NCBI RefSeq assembly: GCF_900105615.1
Contig: NZ_LT630003.1
Coordinates: 1,302,001-1,366,000 of the forward strand
Origin: Lacrimispora sphenoides JCM 1415
Lineage (GTDB): Bacteria > Bacillota > Clostridia > Lachnospirales > Lachnospiraceae
DNA: 64,000 bases
Direction of reading: 5' to 3'
Made by a program: the position numbers and the translations under genes. This document shows, piece by piece, positions 42,405 to 52,437 of the stretch. The notes beneath the pieces were generated by a model. The model was not told the DNA's origin. It saw nothing but the letters and a program-made list of their open reading frames with translations, and ran no database searches. Within the stretch, counting starts at the first letter, position 1; each line of letters begins with the position of its first letter.

Positions 42405-44228
42405 ATGAAAAAGCCTTCTAAATTATCTGTTCGGATGTTTCTATTGTTACTGCTATGTGTGGTCATGCCTTTGGCAGGGACCTGTATTTACGTACGAGTC
42501 AGCATGGAACATTTTATCCAGGAAAAGCTGAGTGAAAAAGTTATTCAGAACATTTCAAGGGGAGAACGGAATATCTGCGATAATTTACAGAACATAGCCG
42601 CTCTGACCAACGTCTTTGTATATGACGAAGAACTGCAAAGGCGTATTACAGATTCCAATACGTCTGAATATGACAACACAAAGTACTTTGACCAGATGAT
42701 ACATAAGCTGAGCATTGCCAGCGGATTTGATTTCGTTCAGGATATGAAGATCATTCTGTTTGATGATTACAGCAGGATATACTCCAACTGGAGCATGAAT
42801 TACCAGGATTACCAGTTTCTCCTGGATCAGGATTGGGTGAAAAAGAGCAGGGAGAACAATGGGCATATTGTATGGGCTATGTTTAATCCGGCCTATATTA
42901 TTGGTGAACAGAAAGATCAGACCTACATTTCTCTGGCAAAATCCCTGCTCAATGATTATACAACGGGTAATGTCATAGGAACGCTTATCATCAGCATTGA
43001 CCAGAAAAAATTCAGCGACCTTTTGATGGAATACGCCTATGCCGGTGACATGGCTTATGTCTGTGTGGGAGAAGGAACTGTGCTAATGCAGAATGACACC
43101 CAGGGGCTCATTCATGAAGAGGATATAAGGAATCTGTTCCGGGAGACGGAGAAGAAAAAAAGCGGGAGCCTGCGGTATCAGTCTGCAGGAGGAAACTTTC
43201 TTATAAGTTATTACACCATACCAAAGCCGTGGGTATTTAACGATCAGCAGATGAAAGTCTTTCATTTCACCAATTATCAGGAAGTGACCAATCAGGTGGA
43301 AATGATCGGGAGCAGGATGAATCTGATCATCCTGATCGTCATATGCGCGCTTGTCTTAATTCTGTATCTTTCCATCAGGATGCTGGTTAAGCCCATTGTA
43401 AAACTCAGCGGCCAGATGGAAAATTACACGCTGGATATGGATTTAAAAGATATCGATATGAATCGGTCCGATGAGATCGGCCAGTTAAACCGCTCCTTCC
43501 GGCAAATGTCCATTAACATCCGCCATTTGTTTGAAGAGCTTAAAAATGAGCACGAGATAAAGGAAAAATACCGGTATGAGTCTTTGCGGGCACAGTTAAA
43601 TCCCCATTTTCTATTCAATACCCTGTCTACTATCCGCTGGATGGCGATCATAAGAGGAGCGGATAATATCGTAGATGGAATTGATGCTTTGGCCCATATA
43701 TTAAAATACAGCATGAGCAGGGAAAACTGCCTGGTAACGGTGGCGGAAGAGGTGGAGAATATCAGGAATTATCTTTATATCCAAAACTGCCGCTACGGAA
43801 ATCACTGCAGGCTGGAAATGGAACTTGAGGAAGACATCATGAATTTGAAAACAGCTAAATTTATCCTTCAGCCCATTGTAGAAAATGCTATCATTCATGG
43901 ATATGACAAGGAAAGGGAAGAAATCCTGATCAGGATTTACGGATCTGCAGAGGAGGACAGCCTTAACATATATGTGGAGGATGACGGTGTAGGTATTTCC
44001 CCTAATGTTATCAGGCAATTTGAGGCCTCCAGAGAAGGCCGGATAAAGGAAAGCAAGCTGACAGGCATCGGAATCAAGAATGTGGATGAGTATATCCGAA
44101 TTACCTTCGGCAATGAGTATGGGCTGACCATAGAAAGTCTTAAAACAAGAGGGACGGTGGTATTGTTCACACTTCCGGTAATCAGAGAGGAGAAATCAGG
44201 GGATGAAAAGGGTGATGATTGTAGATGA
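42405..44228 (+). CDS. YesM-family sensor histidine kinase
   Basis: A 607-residue membrane kinase. One membrane helix is near 10-30 and another near 303-325, flanking a large extracellular sensor domain. HAMP follows (about 328-380), then the His_kinase motif RAQLNPHFLFNTL with His401 and an ATP-binding domain with VENAIIHG and DDGVGIS. ATG 42405 follows GAGGAAAAGGA. It overlaps the YesN-type regulator by 26 bases, so both are one unit. In Firmicutes such pairs control adjacent carbohydrate ABC importers, here the one starting at 45998. Confidence 0.93.
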   Translation: MKKPSKLSVRMFLLLLLCVVMPLAGTCIYVRVSMEHFIQEKLSEKVIQNISRGERNICDNLQNIAALTNVFVYDEELQRRITDSNTSEYDNTKYFDQMIHKLSIASGFDFVQDMKIILFDDYSRIYSNWSMNYQDYQFLLDQDWVKKSRENNGHIVWAMFNPAYIIGEQKDQTYISLAKSLLNDYTTGNVIGTLIISIDQKKFSDLLMEYAYAGDMAYVCVGEGTVLMQNDTQGLIHEEDIRNLFRETEKKKSGSLRYQSAGGNFLISYYTIPKPWVFNDQQMKVFHFTNYQEVTNQVEMIGSRMNLIILIVICALVLILYLSIRMLVKPIVKLSGQMENYTLDMDLKDIDMNRSDEIGQLNRSFRQMSINIRHLFEELKNEHEIKEKYRYESLRAQLNPHFLFNTLSTIRWMAIIRGADNIVDGIDALAHILKYSMSRENCLVTVAEEVENIRNYLYIQNCRYGNHCRLEMELEEDIMNLKTAKFILQPIVENAIIHGYDKEREEILIRIYGSAEEDSLNIYVEDDGVGISPNVIRQFEASREGRIKESKLTGIGIKNVDEYIRITFGNEYGLTIESLKTRGTVVLFTLPVIREEKSGDEKGDDCR

Positions 44229-45840
44229 TGAGGTTTTGGTGCGCCTGGGAATCCAGTCATTGATCAAATGGGAAAACTATGGATACCAGATTGTCTGTGA
44301 TGCATCGGATGGGGAAGAGGCACTTCAAAAGATCAGACAGTACCAGCCGGATATCGTTCTTACGGATTTAAAGATGAGCCCGGTGGATGGCTTTGAGCTG
44401 ATCTCTGAGTGCAGGGAAAAACATCCTCACATCCAGTTTGTTGTCTTAAGCAGCTATAATGATTTTGACAATGTAAGAAATGCCATGAAAATGGGGGCGT
44501 TTGATTATGTTTTTAAATTGACGGTGAAGCCGGAGGAACTGCTGAAAATCATGGATGAAGCCACCTCCTCAGGGAAAGGGACCGATACAGCCCAGGAAAC
44601 CACTGCACTGGCGGAACGGAATCTGGAAGTCATAAAGAAGGGACTGTTTAAAAGGATTTTAAACTCTGAAACCTTTTTGAAGAAATATTTAGAGGAACTG
44701 ATGAGACTGCCTCTTTCCGTAAATTTTGACCATCCGTTCCATATTCTCTCCATTACCATCGATGATTTTAAGGTGGTGAGAAAAAAGGGGGATTTTATGG
44801 ATTTAGAGCTCCTGATATTTACCATGGAAAATATCCTTAGTGAGTTGTTCAACCGCCATCACCGTGCAGAAGTGTTCCAATATGGGGAATATGATTTTGC
44901 CGTGGCAGTAAACCTGGAAGAAAATCAGGATCATAAGGCCTTTTTTACAGCAATGGAGAAGGAGTTCGGCATCTTTTTAAGCTGCGCCAGACAGTATTAC
45001 GGTCTGGAGGTAAGCGGAGCATTGAGCAGGGAATGTACGGGGATCAAAGGGTTAAAGGAGGCCATTGCTCAGAACCGGGGTACATTAAATATGCGCTTTT
45101 TTTCGGAACCTGGAAAGCTTCATCCATACGAGAGGAGCGTTAAGGAAGAGGCGGTTCTTCCGGCTGAGTTTCACAGCTCTGTTTTAGAACGTCTGGCGGC
45201 GGAACACGACTTTTTCGGGATGAGGAAGTTTCTGGAGGACTTATTTGAATTCCTGAAAGAAAAGAACCGGTGGGAGCCTGAGGAAATCCGTTATCTTTTA
45301 AGAAAGGCCTATGGAACCCTGGCAGCCTCCTTTGCCCGCAGCAGAGCCGATATAGATCTGTTCCTGGATAAGAACGGAATAAACATGGAGGCATCCATCA
45401 ATGATTATACATATCTTGAAAAAATCAGGCAATCCGTACTGGAATTGCTGGAACAGTATAAAAAGGAGTATGAATCAAACAGCGGCAGAATATTGAGAAA
45501 AGAGGTTGCCGAAGCAAAGAGTTTTGTCCGAAGTCATATGAAGGAAGAACTGCAGGTTGCAGAAATTGCGGCTATGGTGAACATGAGCGGCAGTTATTTT
45601 TCCCACGTATTTAAAAAGGAGGAAGGGATTAGCTTTTTGGAATATGTATACCGGGTGAGAATGGAGCATGCCAGATACTTACTGGAAAGCAGCGATTTAA
45701 AGATAAATGAGATTGCAGATGAGGTTGGAATCTTTAATCCCAATTATTTCAGCACCCAGTTTAAAAAGAGCGTGGGACAGTCTCCTTTGGAATATCGCCA
45801 GGCTTGGTTAAAGAAAGCGGAGGAAAATAGCAGAATATGA
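44203..45840 (+). CDS. YesN-family response regulator with AraC output domain
   Basis: A 545-residue regulator. The receiver domain has Asp8 and Asp9, phospho-acceptor Asp55 in IVLTDLKMSPVDG, and Ser/Lys counterparts in VLSSYNDF and FKLTVKP. The middle 300 residues are the usual uncharacterised YesN linker. Two AraC helix-turn-helices end the protein, with VAEIAAMVNMSGSYFSHVFKKEEG near 452-475 and IADEVGIFNPNYFSTQFKKSVG near 500. It probably activates the sugar ABC genes 150 bases downstream, after a terminator. Confidence 0.93.
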   Translation: MKRVMIVDDEVLVRLGIQSLIKWENYGYQIVCDASDGEEALQKIRQYQPDIVLTDLKMSPVDGFELISECREKHPHIQFVVLSSYNDFDNVRNAMKMGAFDYVFKLTVKPEELLKIMDEATSSGKGTDTAQETTALAERNLEVIKKGLFKRILNSETFLKKYLEELMRLPLSVNFDHPFHILSITIDDFKVVRKKGDFMDLELLIFTMENILSELFNRHHRAEVFQYGEYDFAVAVNLEENQDHKAFFTAMEKEFGIFLSCARQYYGLEVSGALSRECTGIKGLKEAIAQNRGTLNMRFFSEPGKLHPYERSVKEEAVLPAEFHSSVLERLAAEHDFFGMRKFLEDLFEFLKEKNRWEPEEIRYLLRKAYGTLAASFARSRADIDLFLDKNGINMEASINDYTYLEKIRQSVLELLEQYKKEYESNSGRILRKEVAEAKSFVRSHMKEELQVAEIAAMVNMSGSYFSHVFKKEEGISFLEYVYRVRMEHARYLLESSDLKINEIADEVGIFNPNYFSTQFKKSVGQSPLEYRQAWLKKAEENSRI

Positions 45841-45918
45841 AAGAAAAACAGCAGGATTTTAAAGTATTGGCAAAATAAAAAACCAGTGAAGCCGGAAATC
45901 GAAAGAATTGAAAGAAAG

Positions 45919-45955
45919 ACAGCAGACAGAGGGATATCACTTGTCTGCTGTTTTT
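45919..45955 (+). terminator. Terminator after the YesN gene
   Basis: ACAGCAGACA (45919-45928) and TGTCTGCTGT (45942-45951) form a perfect 10-bp stem followed by TTTTT. A weak promoter, TTGTCT (45941-45946) with TATAAA (45963-45968), may overlap it. Confidence 0.85.
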
Positions 45956-45997
45956 GCTATAGTATAAAAGAAATCAAAACTATTGGAGGAAGGTATA

Positions 45998-47395
45998 ATG
46001 AGAAAGTGGAAAAAGATAGGGGCACTCGGCATGGCATCTCTAATGGCAATGTCAGTGATGGCCGGCTGCCAGAGCGGCCAGAAAACAGAACAGGTAACTG
46101 CGTCTGGGGAGACAGCTAAAACAGATGAATCAAAAACAGAAGCGCCAAAAGCAGGAAATGGAGAACCTGTAGTTTTGCGGATGTGGGGAGGCGTTCCTGC
46201 GGAAGCTGGTCCTCAGGCTGTTTGTGATAATTTTAACCAGCTCTACAAGGACAAAGGGATACAGGTAGAGTACGAACGGTTTGTAAATGATGATACGGGA
46301 AATTTAAAGCTGGAAACAAATCTTCTCTCAGGAGACGGTGTGGACCTTTATATGACATACAGCACCGATGTTCTGACAAAGCGTGCGGAAGGAAACATGG
46401 CACTGGATCTTTCAGAACTGATTGCCCGTGATGATTTCCAACTGACAAAATATTTCGGGACCCTGGCAGAGGCGTATTACATAAACGGAAAGCCTTATTC
46501 CATTCCTACAAAGCTGGATCAGTATGGAATTGTTTTAAATGAAGACATGTTTGAAGCAGCCGGGATTGAGATTCCTACGGAATGGACATTTGACGAATTC
46601 CGCGAGATCGCCAAAAAGCTTACTCATGGAGAAGGCCAGGATAAGGTTTACGGCATGTTTTGGAATTCCCAGCAGGATCTGACCTATCTTTTCACTTACC
46701 TGGTGGCCCAGACAACCGGCGGAGATCCTATGTATAAAAATGACAAGGAAACCAGCTTTGATGATCCTGTGGTACTTAAATCCGTTGAACTGATCAATAA
46801 CATGATGAATGTGGATAAAACATCTCCTACTCATACGGATTCTGTGACCCAAAAGCTGTCTCAGGAAAGCATGTTCCTGACCGGAAAATCTGCCATGACG
46901 GTGGGACCGTGGATTGTAAGAAGCGTTAAGGATCAGGCCAGCTATCCCCATGACTTTAAGACGGCATTCGCTCCTTATCCTGTGGTGGAAAAAGGACAGA
47001 GAAATTATACCCAGGGAGGCTATGGCGATCATCTGTGCATCAATCCAAAGTCCCAGAACATTGAGGCAGCATGGGAATTTGCAAAATGGTACGCTAATGA
47101 AGGAATGCTTCCCGTAGTGGAAGGTGGCCGGGTGCCGGCTTCCAATACTTATAATGCCCTTGAGGTAACAGAGGCGTTTGTCATGGGAGCCGAGGATTAT
47201 TTAGATGCAGAAACCACCCAGAAGATCCTTATCACACCGGCAGACAATTACGCGGTACCTTCCATCACCAACCATATTGCAGAGGTAAAGAAAATCGCGG
47301 TGGAAGAACTGGAAGGGATATTTATCGGAAAGCAGACAGCGGAGGAAGGCATGAATAAGGCCAAAGCCAGAGCTGATGAGCTTTTGCAGAAATAA
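45998..47395 (+). CDS. Sugar ABC transporter solute-binding lipoprotein
   Basis: A 465-residue extracellular solute-binding protein of family 1. The signal peptide ends in a lipobox, SVMAGC, with lipidated Cys24. A Thr/Glu/Lys-rich linker follows, then the binding fold (RMWGGVPAEAG near 60, VEYERFVNDDTGNLKLETNLLSGDGVDLY, KPYSIPTKLDQYGIVLNEDMFEAAGI). ATG 45998 follows GGAGGAAGG. Two permease genes come next; no ATP-binding subunit is nearby, so a shared MsmX-like ATPase elsewhere is expected. The ligand is probably an oligosaccharide or glycoside. Confidence 0.93.
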   Translation: MRKWKKIGALGMASLMAMSVMAGCQSGQKTEQVTASGETAKTDESKTEAPKAGNGEPVVLRMWGGVPAEAGPQAVCDNFNQLYKDKGIQVEYERFVNDDTGNLKLETNLLSGDGVDLYMTYSTDVLTKRAEGNMALDLSELIARDDFQLTKYFGTLAEAYYINGKPYSIPTKLDQYGIVLNEDMFEAAGIEIPTEWTFDEFREIAKKLTHGEGQDKVYGMFWNSQQDLTYLFTYLVAQTTGGDPMYKNDKETSFDDPVVLKSVELINNMMNVDKTSPTHTDSVTQKLSQESMFLTGKSAMTVGPWIVRSVKDQASYPHDFKTAFAPYPVVEKGQRNYTQGGYGDHLCINPKSQNIEAAWEFAKWYANEGMLPVVEGGRVPASNTYNALEVTEAFVMGAEDYLDAETTQKILITPADNYAVPSITNHIAEVKKIAVEELEGIFIGKQTAEEGMNKAKARADELLQK

Positions 47396-47408
47396 TCAGA
47401 GAAAAATT

Positions 47409-47442
47409 CCCGGGGCTGCTGGTTCCATTATGCAGCCCCGGG
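47409..47442 (+). other. Strong hairpin between binding protein and permease genes
   Basis: CCCGGGGCTGC (47409-47419) pairs perfectly with GCAGCCCCGGG (47432-47442). No T-run follows. Hairpins at this point in binding-protein operons commonly protect the upstream mRNA and keep the binding protein in excess over the permeases. Confidence 0.7.
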
Positions 47443-47476
47443 ATAATAAAAAGAAGAAAGGAGGGAACCACTGAAC

Positions 47477-48373
47477 ATGAAGAAAATCAGGCTTAGCAGA
47501 CAGCTAAAGGTGGATTTAACCGGCTATGCTTTCATTCTGCCCAATATTATCGGTGTATGCCTTTTCACCTTATTTCCCATGATCTTTTCTCTGATCATCA
47601 GCTTTACGAACTGGGATTATACCAAAGGGATCGGCAACTGGGATTTTATCGGACTTAAAAATTTTATTGACATGTGGCAGGATGGATGGTTTACCAGTTC
47701 CCTGATTAACACCATCATTTTTGCGGTTGGAGTGGTACCGGTGACCGTTTTTCTGGCACTGGTGTTAGCGGTCATCATTGATAAATACTGCGTTGCCAGA
47801 CTTCCCATGAGGCTGGCGCTTTTTATGCCCTACATATCCAATATCGTAGCGGTTGCCATTGTTTGGGTGATGATGTATTCCCCCTGGGGGCCATTTACCC
47901 AGTTGGTGAAGTTATTTGGAGTGGAGAATCCTCCCCAGTGGCTTGGAGATACAACCTGGGCTTTGCCCGCGCTGATGCTTATGACCGTATGGTCAGGAGT
48001 GGGGTATGCCAATATGATCTATACATCGGCACTTCAGGGACTTCCTCAGGATGTTTATGAGGCGGCGGATATTGACGGAGCAGGAGAGGTTCAGAAATTC
48101 TTTAAACTCACGATCCCGTTTTTATCACCTACTACCTTTTTCCTGATCATTACTACGTTCATCACCTCGTTCCAGGTGTTTGCGCCTATTCAGATCATGA
48201 CAAGAGGCGGCCCCGGAACGGCCACCAATGTGTTGGTTTACTATATTTACACTTCGGCCTTTACCTTCTACAAGATGGGATATGCTTCCGCTATGTCGTG
48301 GATATTGTTCTTGATCCTCTTTGGCATAACCATGTTCCAATGGGCGGGGCAGAAAAAATGGGTCAGTTATTAA
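47477..48373 (+). CDS. Sugar ABC transporter permease (MalF-like)
   Basis: A 298-residue inner-membrane permease with six hydrophobic segments. The cytoplasmic EAA loop that docks the ATPase is VYEAADIDGAGEVQKFFKLTIP near 193-214. The N-terminus FILPNIIGVCLFTLFPM is typical of the MalF/UgpA group. AAAGGAGGGAAC precedes the ATG. It pairs with the permease encoded 70 bases downstream. Confidence 0.95.
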   Translation: MKKIRLSRQLKVDLTGYAFILPNIIGVCLFTLFPMIFSLIISFTNWDYTKGIGNWDFIGLKNFIDMWQDGWFTSSLINTIIFAVGVVPVTVFLALVLAVIIDKYCVARLPMRLALFMPYISNIVAVAIVWVMMYSPWGPFTQLVKLFGVENPPQWLGDTTWALPALMLMTVWSGVGYANMIYTSALQGLPQDVYEAADIDGAGEVQKFFKLTIPFLSPTTFFLIITTFITSFQVFAPIQIMTRGGPGTATNVLVYYIYTSAFTFYKMGYASAMSWILFLILFGITMFQWAGQKKWVSY

Positions 48374-48443
48374 GAAAACACCCTGCGGGTATACCTGTAT
48401 GCCCAAAGGACATGGGCAATAAAGAAGAAAGGTGGCGCCTGGA

Positions 48444-49295
48444 ATGAAGAAATATCAACGGATCATCCTTAGGGTCCTGTTTACCGTAGTCATAGGGGCT
48501 CTGGCTGTCTCCATGGTCACCCCGTTTTTATGGATGCTTTCGGCATCAATGAAGCTTCCTCTGGATGTCATGAAGCTTCCGATTGAATGGATACCAAAAT
48601 ATTTTTATCCTGATAATTACAAGAAAGTGTGGAATGTGGGAGGCCTGGCAGTCAGGGATTACCATTTCGGCCTGGCATACTGGAACTCCATAAAGATCGC
48701 CGTCATCAATCTGACGGGATCCGTGCTTACCAGCACTCTGGCAGGGTATGCCTTTGCTAAAATTAAGTTCAGAGGACGAAATATCCTCTTTCTGATCTAT
48801 CTGGCCACCATGATGATCCCCAGTCAGGTGACCCTGATCCCCAAGTTTGTCATGTTTAATAAAATGGGGCTCACCGGAACCCATTTAACCCTGATTCTTC
48901 CGGGGCTGATTACCATTACAGGCACATTTCTCATGCGCCAGTATTTTATGCAGATTCCGGATGAACTGAGAGAGTCGGCAAGGGTAGATGGGGCCCACGA
49001 GTTTCTCATATGGTTAAAGATCATGGTGCCTATTGCGAAGCCTAATATGGCCTCTCTTGCAATGGTGGTGTTCCTGTGGAACTGGAACAGCTATCTGGAG
49101 CCATTGGTATTTTTAAGCGATTGGCGATTGTATACAATTCCTATTGCACTTACGAATTTTATTGAAGAAAGTGTGACGGAGTATAATCTGGTCATGGCAG
49201 CAGCGGCCTCTGCCCTGATTCCGGCTTTTCTCGTATTTTTACTGGGGCAGAAGTTTCTTGTTAAGGGCCTGGTGGCTGGTGCAGTGAAAGGATAA
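48444..49295 (+). CDS. Sugar ABC transporter permease (MalG-like)
   Basis: A 283-residue permease with six membrane segments. WMLSASMKLPLDVMKLP near 35 and the EAA loop ELRESARVDGAHEFLIWLKIMVP near 182-204 identify the MalG/UgpE group. The C-terminus LVKGLVAGAVKG is typical of these proteins. ATG 48444 follows GAAAGGTGG by eight bases; an in-frame GTG within that site is unlikely. The FAD oxidoreductase gene begins ten bases after it. Confidence 0.95.
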   Translation: MKKYQRIILRVLFTVVIGALAVSMVTPFLWMLSASMKLPLDVMKLPIEWIPKYFYPDNYKKVWNVGGLAVRDYHFGLAYWNSIKIAVINLTGSVLTSTLAGYAFAKIKFRGRNILFLIYLATMMIPSQVTLIPKFVMFNKMGLTGTHLTLILPGLITITGTFLMRQYFMQIPDELRESARVDGAHEFLIWLKIMVPIAKPNMASLAMVVFLWNWNSYLEPLVFLSDWRLYTIPIALTNFIEESVTEYNLVMAAAASALIPAFLVFLLGQKFLVKGLVAGAVKG

Positions 49296-49305
49296 GGTTG
49301 AGAAT

Positions 49306-50589
49306 ATGAAATATATAATGGAAAATAAGAGAGAGATACCTGTAATACGTGAGGTGGATGTGCTGGTGCTGGGAGGAGGGCCGGCAGGAATCGGGGCAGC
49401 GGTTGCAGCGGCAAGAGAAGGCGCTGTGACCATGCTGGTGGAGCAGGCTGGAGATGTGGGAGGAATCGCCACGGCAGGACTTATGAGCCACTGGACGGGA
49501 AGCACGGAAGGGGGATTTTACGAGGAAATCCTGAGCCGTTCGGCAGAGTTTTCCGGGGAAGGACGGCAGATCATTAATCCTGAGCGTTTAAAGACAGTTT
49601 TTCTCCGCATGCTTATGGAGGCTGAGGTTAGTCTCAGGCTGTATACCTTTGCCAGTGATGTTATTATGGAGGGGAATGTGATCAAGGGAGTGATCCTGGA
49701 AAGCAAGTCTGGCAGGGAGGCTGTTCTCGCGAAGATCGTCATTGATGCTACAGGTGATGGCGACATAGCGGCAAAGGCCGGGGCTCCCTATTTTAAGGGC
49801 AGAGAAGGCGACGGACTCATGCAGCCGGCTACGATCATGTTTAAGGTGGCAGGCGTTGATGAGGAGAGAGGTGTTTTTCCCGGCGGCTTTGAAGAAAGCT
49901 TTGACCTTCCCGACGGGGATTTACAGGAGCTGGGAAAGAAGCATCTGCCAGAGCCTGCGGGACATGTGCTCCTTTACAAGACAACGCTTCCGGGAGTAGT
50001 CACCTGCAATATGACCAACTGTACCGGAGTGGACGGTACAAATGCCGAGGATCTGACGAAGGCAACCCTTGTATGCAGAGAGCAGATGGATCAAATCGTT
50101 GCTTTCCTTAGAAGATATGTACCGGGCTTTGAAAACTGTTATATCATCAGCTCCGCATCCCTGGTAGGAATCCGGGAAACCAGGCATTTTAAGGGAGTTG
50201 AGACCATTCGTCCGCAGGATATCCTGGAGGCCAGGGTATTTGACAACTGGGTGGTGGCAAAGGCCTGCTTTAATTTTGACGTACATAATTTAACCGGCAA
50301 TGGCCTGGACGAAACCGGCAGTCAAAAGCATTTTCCTCAGACAAAAGGATATACCATCCCTTACGGCTGTTTCGTACCATTGGAAATCGACAATCTGTAT
50401 CTGGCGGGAAGAAATATTTCAGGAACCCACATGGCCCATTCCAATTACCGGGTCATGCCGATCTGCGCCAATATGGGGCAGGCGGTGGGGATTGCAGCAG
50501 CCATGTGCGCCGCTTCTGAAACAGTGCCCAGAGACTTAGAAGTGAAAAAGATTCAGAGCCGCCTTATGGAATTGGGGGTGAATCCGTGA
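49306..50589 (+). CDS. FAD-dependent oxidoreductase (PF12831 type)
   Basis: A 427-residue flavoprotein. The FAD-binding loop is VLVLGGGPAGIGAAVAAAR near 20-38, followed by GDVGGIATAGLMSHW and IVIDATGDGDIAAKAGA, hallmarks of the FAD_oxidored group, and a C-terminal NLYLAGRNISGTHMAHSNYRV near 364-384. It belongs to the operon of the sugar ABC importer and overlaps the next flavoenzyme by four bases. Members of the family occur in polysaccharide and glycoside loci, where sugar oxidation is suspected. The actual substrate is unknown. Confidence 0.85.
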   Translation: MKYIMENKREIPVIREVDVLVLGGGPAGIGAAVAAAREGAVTMLVEQAGDVGGIATAGLMSHWTGSTEGGFYEEILSRSAEFSGEGRQIINPERLKTVFLRMLMEAEVSLRLYTFASDVIMEGNVIKGVILESKSGREAVLAKIVIDATGDGDIAAKAGAPYFKGREGDGLMQPATIMFKVAGVDEERGVFPGGFEESFDLPDGDLQELGKKHLPEPAGHVLLYKTTLPGVVTCNMTNCTGVDGTNAEDLTKATLVCREQMDQIVAFLRRYVPGFENCYIISSASLVGIRETRHFKGVETIRPQDILEARVFDNWVVAKACFNFDVHNLTGNGLDETGSQKHFPQTKGYTIPYGCFVPLEIDNLYLAGRNISGTHMAHSNYRVMPICANMGQAVGIAAAMCAASETVPRDLEVKKIQSRLMELGVNP

Positions 50590-52346
50590 ACACATATCAT
50601 TATGACTTTGTCGTAGTTGGAGGCGGTATGTCCGGCATCTGCGCGGCCATTGCTGCCGCCAGAAGAGGTGTGAATACGGCCTTGATCCACGACAGGCCTG
50701 TTTTAGGCGGCAATGCCAGCTCCGAAATCCGGATGCATATCTGCGGGGCAGACCATCACATGGCGGTTCCAAATGCCCGTGAAACAGGAATAATAGAAGA
50801 AATACTTCTGGAAAACAAGCGGAGAAATCCAGAGATGGTGTATCCGATTTTTGATTCCGTTCTATGGGAAAAGGTTCATTATCAGGAAAACCTGACCCTT
50901 TATTTAAATACTCATATGACGGAGGTCTTGTGCGATGGTGACAGGATCGAAGCGGTATGTGCCCTGCAGATGACAACGGAGAAAACGTTCCGCATTTTCG
51001 GTACTCTGTTTTTAGATGCCACGGGTGACGGCGTTCTGGGAGCTAAGGCGGGAGCAGAGTACCGGATCGGAAGGGAAAGCAGTTCCCAATATGGAGAGTC
51101 CCTGGCTCCGGAAAAAGAAGATCCCTATACCATGGGAAACTCCCTTATGTTCAAGGCTCGTGACATGGGTCATGAGGTGCCTTTTATAAAGCCTTTCTGG
51201 GCCAATACCTATACCGAGGAGCAGCTTAGGCTGCGGGATCACAGTGATGTCACCTCCGGGTATTGGTGGATCGAGCTGGGAGGCGGAGAACGGGATGTGA
51301 TTTCCCAAGGGGAAGAGCTTCGTGACGATCTGTTAAAGGCTGTATTTGGTGTATGGGATCATATTAAAAACGGCGGAGAACACGGTGCGGAGCGTATGGA
51401 ACTGGAATGGGTGGGCTTTCTTCCTGGAAAAAGGGAAAGCCGCCGGCTCATAGGAGATTATGTGCTGACGGAAAAGGATTGTCTTCAGAGCACCCGGTTT
51501 GAGGATGCCATAGCCTTTGGGGGATGGCCCATGGATATTCATACAGTTGAAGGCTTTCTAAATGAGAACGATGATCCTACGGTCTGGAACCAGGTTAACG
51601 GCATATACTCCATACCCTACCGGTGCCTGTATTCAAAGAACATCAGCAACCTGTTTTTAGGAGGCAGGGCAATCAGCTGTTCTCATGTGGCATTTTCCTC
51701 CACAAGGGTTATGGGAACTTGTGCGGTCGTTGGTCAGGCGGTAGGTACGGCCGCTTCCATGGCAGTAAAAAGGAATCTGGGGCCTCGGGAAATCCTTGAT
51801 TATGTGGGGGAACTGCAGCAGGAGCTTTTAAAGGATGACTGCTATATTCCCTTTGCTGCCAACCAGGATCCTGATGATTTCGCCAGGCAGGCAGTGGTGA
51901 CAGCGACCCACCATATTCCGGGATGTGAGCCGGAAAAGGCGGTAAACGGAGTGGCAAGAACGGTGGATGAAGAGTCAAACTGCTGGCGTGCCACCATAGA
52001 AGACCGCCCTTCCCTGCTTCTATCCCTGCCAGGGAAGACGCCTATCCGGGAAATACGTCTGGTACTGGATTCCAATTTAAGCAGGGAGATTACTCCTTCC
52101 ATAAATCAGGACGTGCTATCCAGACAGAAGTCCGGGCCGCCGTCGGAGCTTTTAAAAGAATATGAAGTGGATATCCTTCTGGAAGGGAAAGTTGTGGAGC
52201 ATATGGCCGCCCAGTCCCATGGACAGAGGCTACAGCAGCTTTTCATTGACGGAACGGTAGGAGACGCCATCCGGATCAGTCCCATTTCTACATATGGAAG
52301 CAGGGAAGCGGGGATCTTTGAAGTGAGGATTTATTCCTGTAAATAA
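50586..52346 (+). CDS. FAD-dependent oxidoreductase with C-terminal discoidin-like domain
   Basis: A 586-residue flavoprotein related to its upstream neighbour. FVVVGGGMSGICAAIAAAR near 8-26 binds FAD; LGGNASSEIRMHICGADHH, FLDATGDGVLGAKAGA and NLFLGGRAISCSHVAFSSTRVMG complete the fold. Residues from about 430 (EKAVNGVARTVDEESNCWRA and on) look like a galactose-binding, F5/8-type beta sandwich, so the enzyme may act on a glycan or glycoside. The GTG start overlaps the previous stop (GTGA) and GGGGGTG lies upstream. There is no signal peptide, so this sugar-binding module works in the cytosol, which is notable. Confidence 0.83.
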   Translation: MNTYHYDFVVVGGGMSGICAAIAAARRGVNTALIHDRPVLGGNASSEIRMHICGADHHMAVPNARETGIIEEILLENKRRNPEMVYPIFDSVLWEKVHYQENLTLYLNTHMTEVLCDGDRIEAVCALQMTTEKTFRIFGTLFLDATGDGVLGAKAGAEYRIGRESSSQYGESLAPEKEDPYTMGNSLMFKARDMGHEVPFIKPFWANTYTEEQLRLRDHSDVTSGYWWIELGGGERDVISQGEELRDDLLKAVFGVWDHIKNGGEHGAERMELEWVGFLPGKRESRRLIGDYVLTEKDCLQSTRFEDAIAFGGWPMDIHTVEGFLNENDDPTVWNQVNGIYSIPYRCLYSKNISNLFLGGRAISCSHVAFSSTRVMGTCAVVGQAVGTAASMAVKRNLGPREILDYVGELQQELLKDDCYIPFAANQDPDDFARQAVVTATHHIPGCEPEKAVNGVARTVDEESNCWRATIEDRPSLLLSLPGKTPIREIRLVLDSNLSREITPSINQDVLSRQKSGPPSELLKEYEVDILLEGKVVEHMAAQSHGQRLQQLFIDGTVGDAIRISPISTYGSREAGIFEVRIYSCK

Positions 52347-52368
52347 GTGTTACGATCGGTTAAGTAAA

Positions 52369-52426
52369 AATCCTGTTTGCCGGCGGAAGTCTTAACACTT
52401 CCGCTGTCAAACAGGATTCTTTTTTC
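52369..52426. terminator. Bidirectional terminator
   Basis: AATCCTGTTTG (52369-52379) pairs with CAAACAGGATT (52408-52418), with an inner stem GCGGAAGT/ACTTCCGC (52383-52404), and runs of A before and T after. It separates the rightward flavoenzyme operon from the leftward ABC ATPase operon. Confidence 0.92.
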
Positions 52427-52437
52427 TCTAAATAGTA

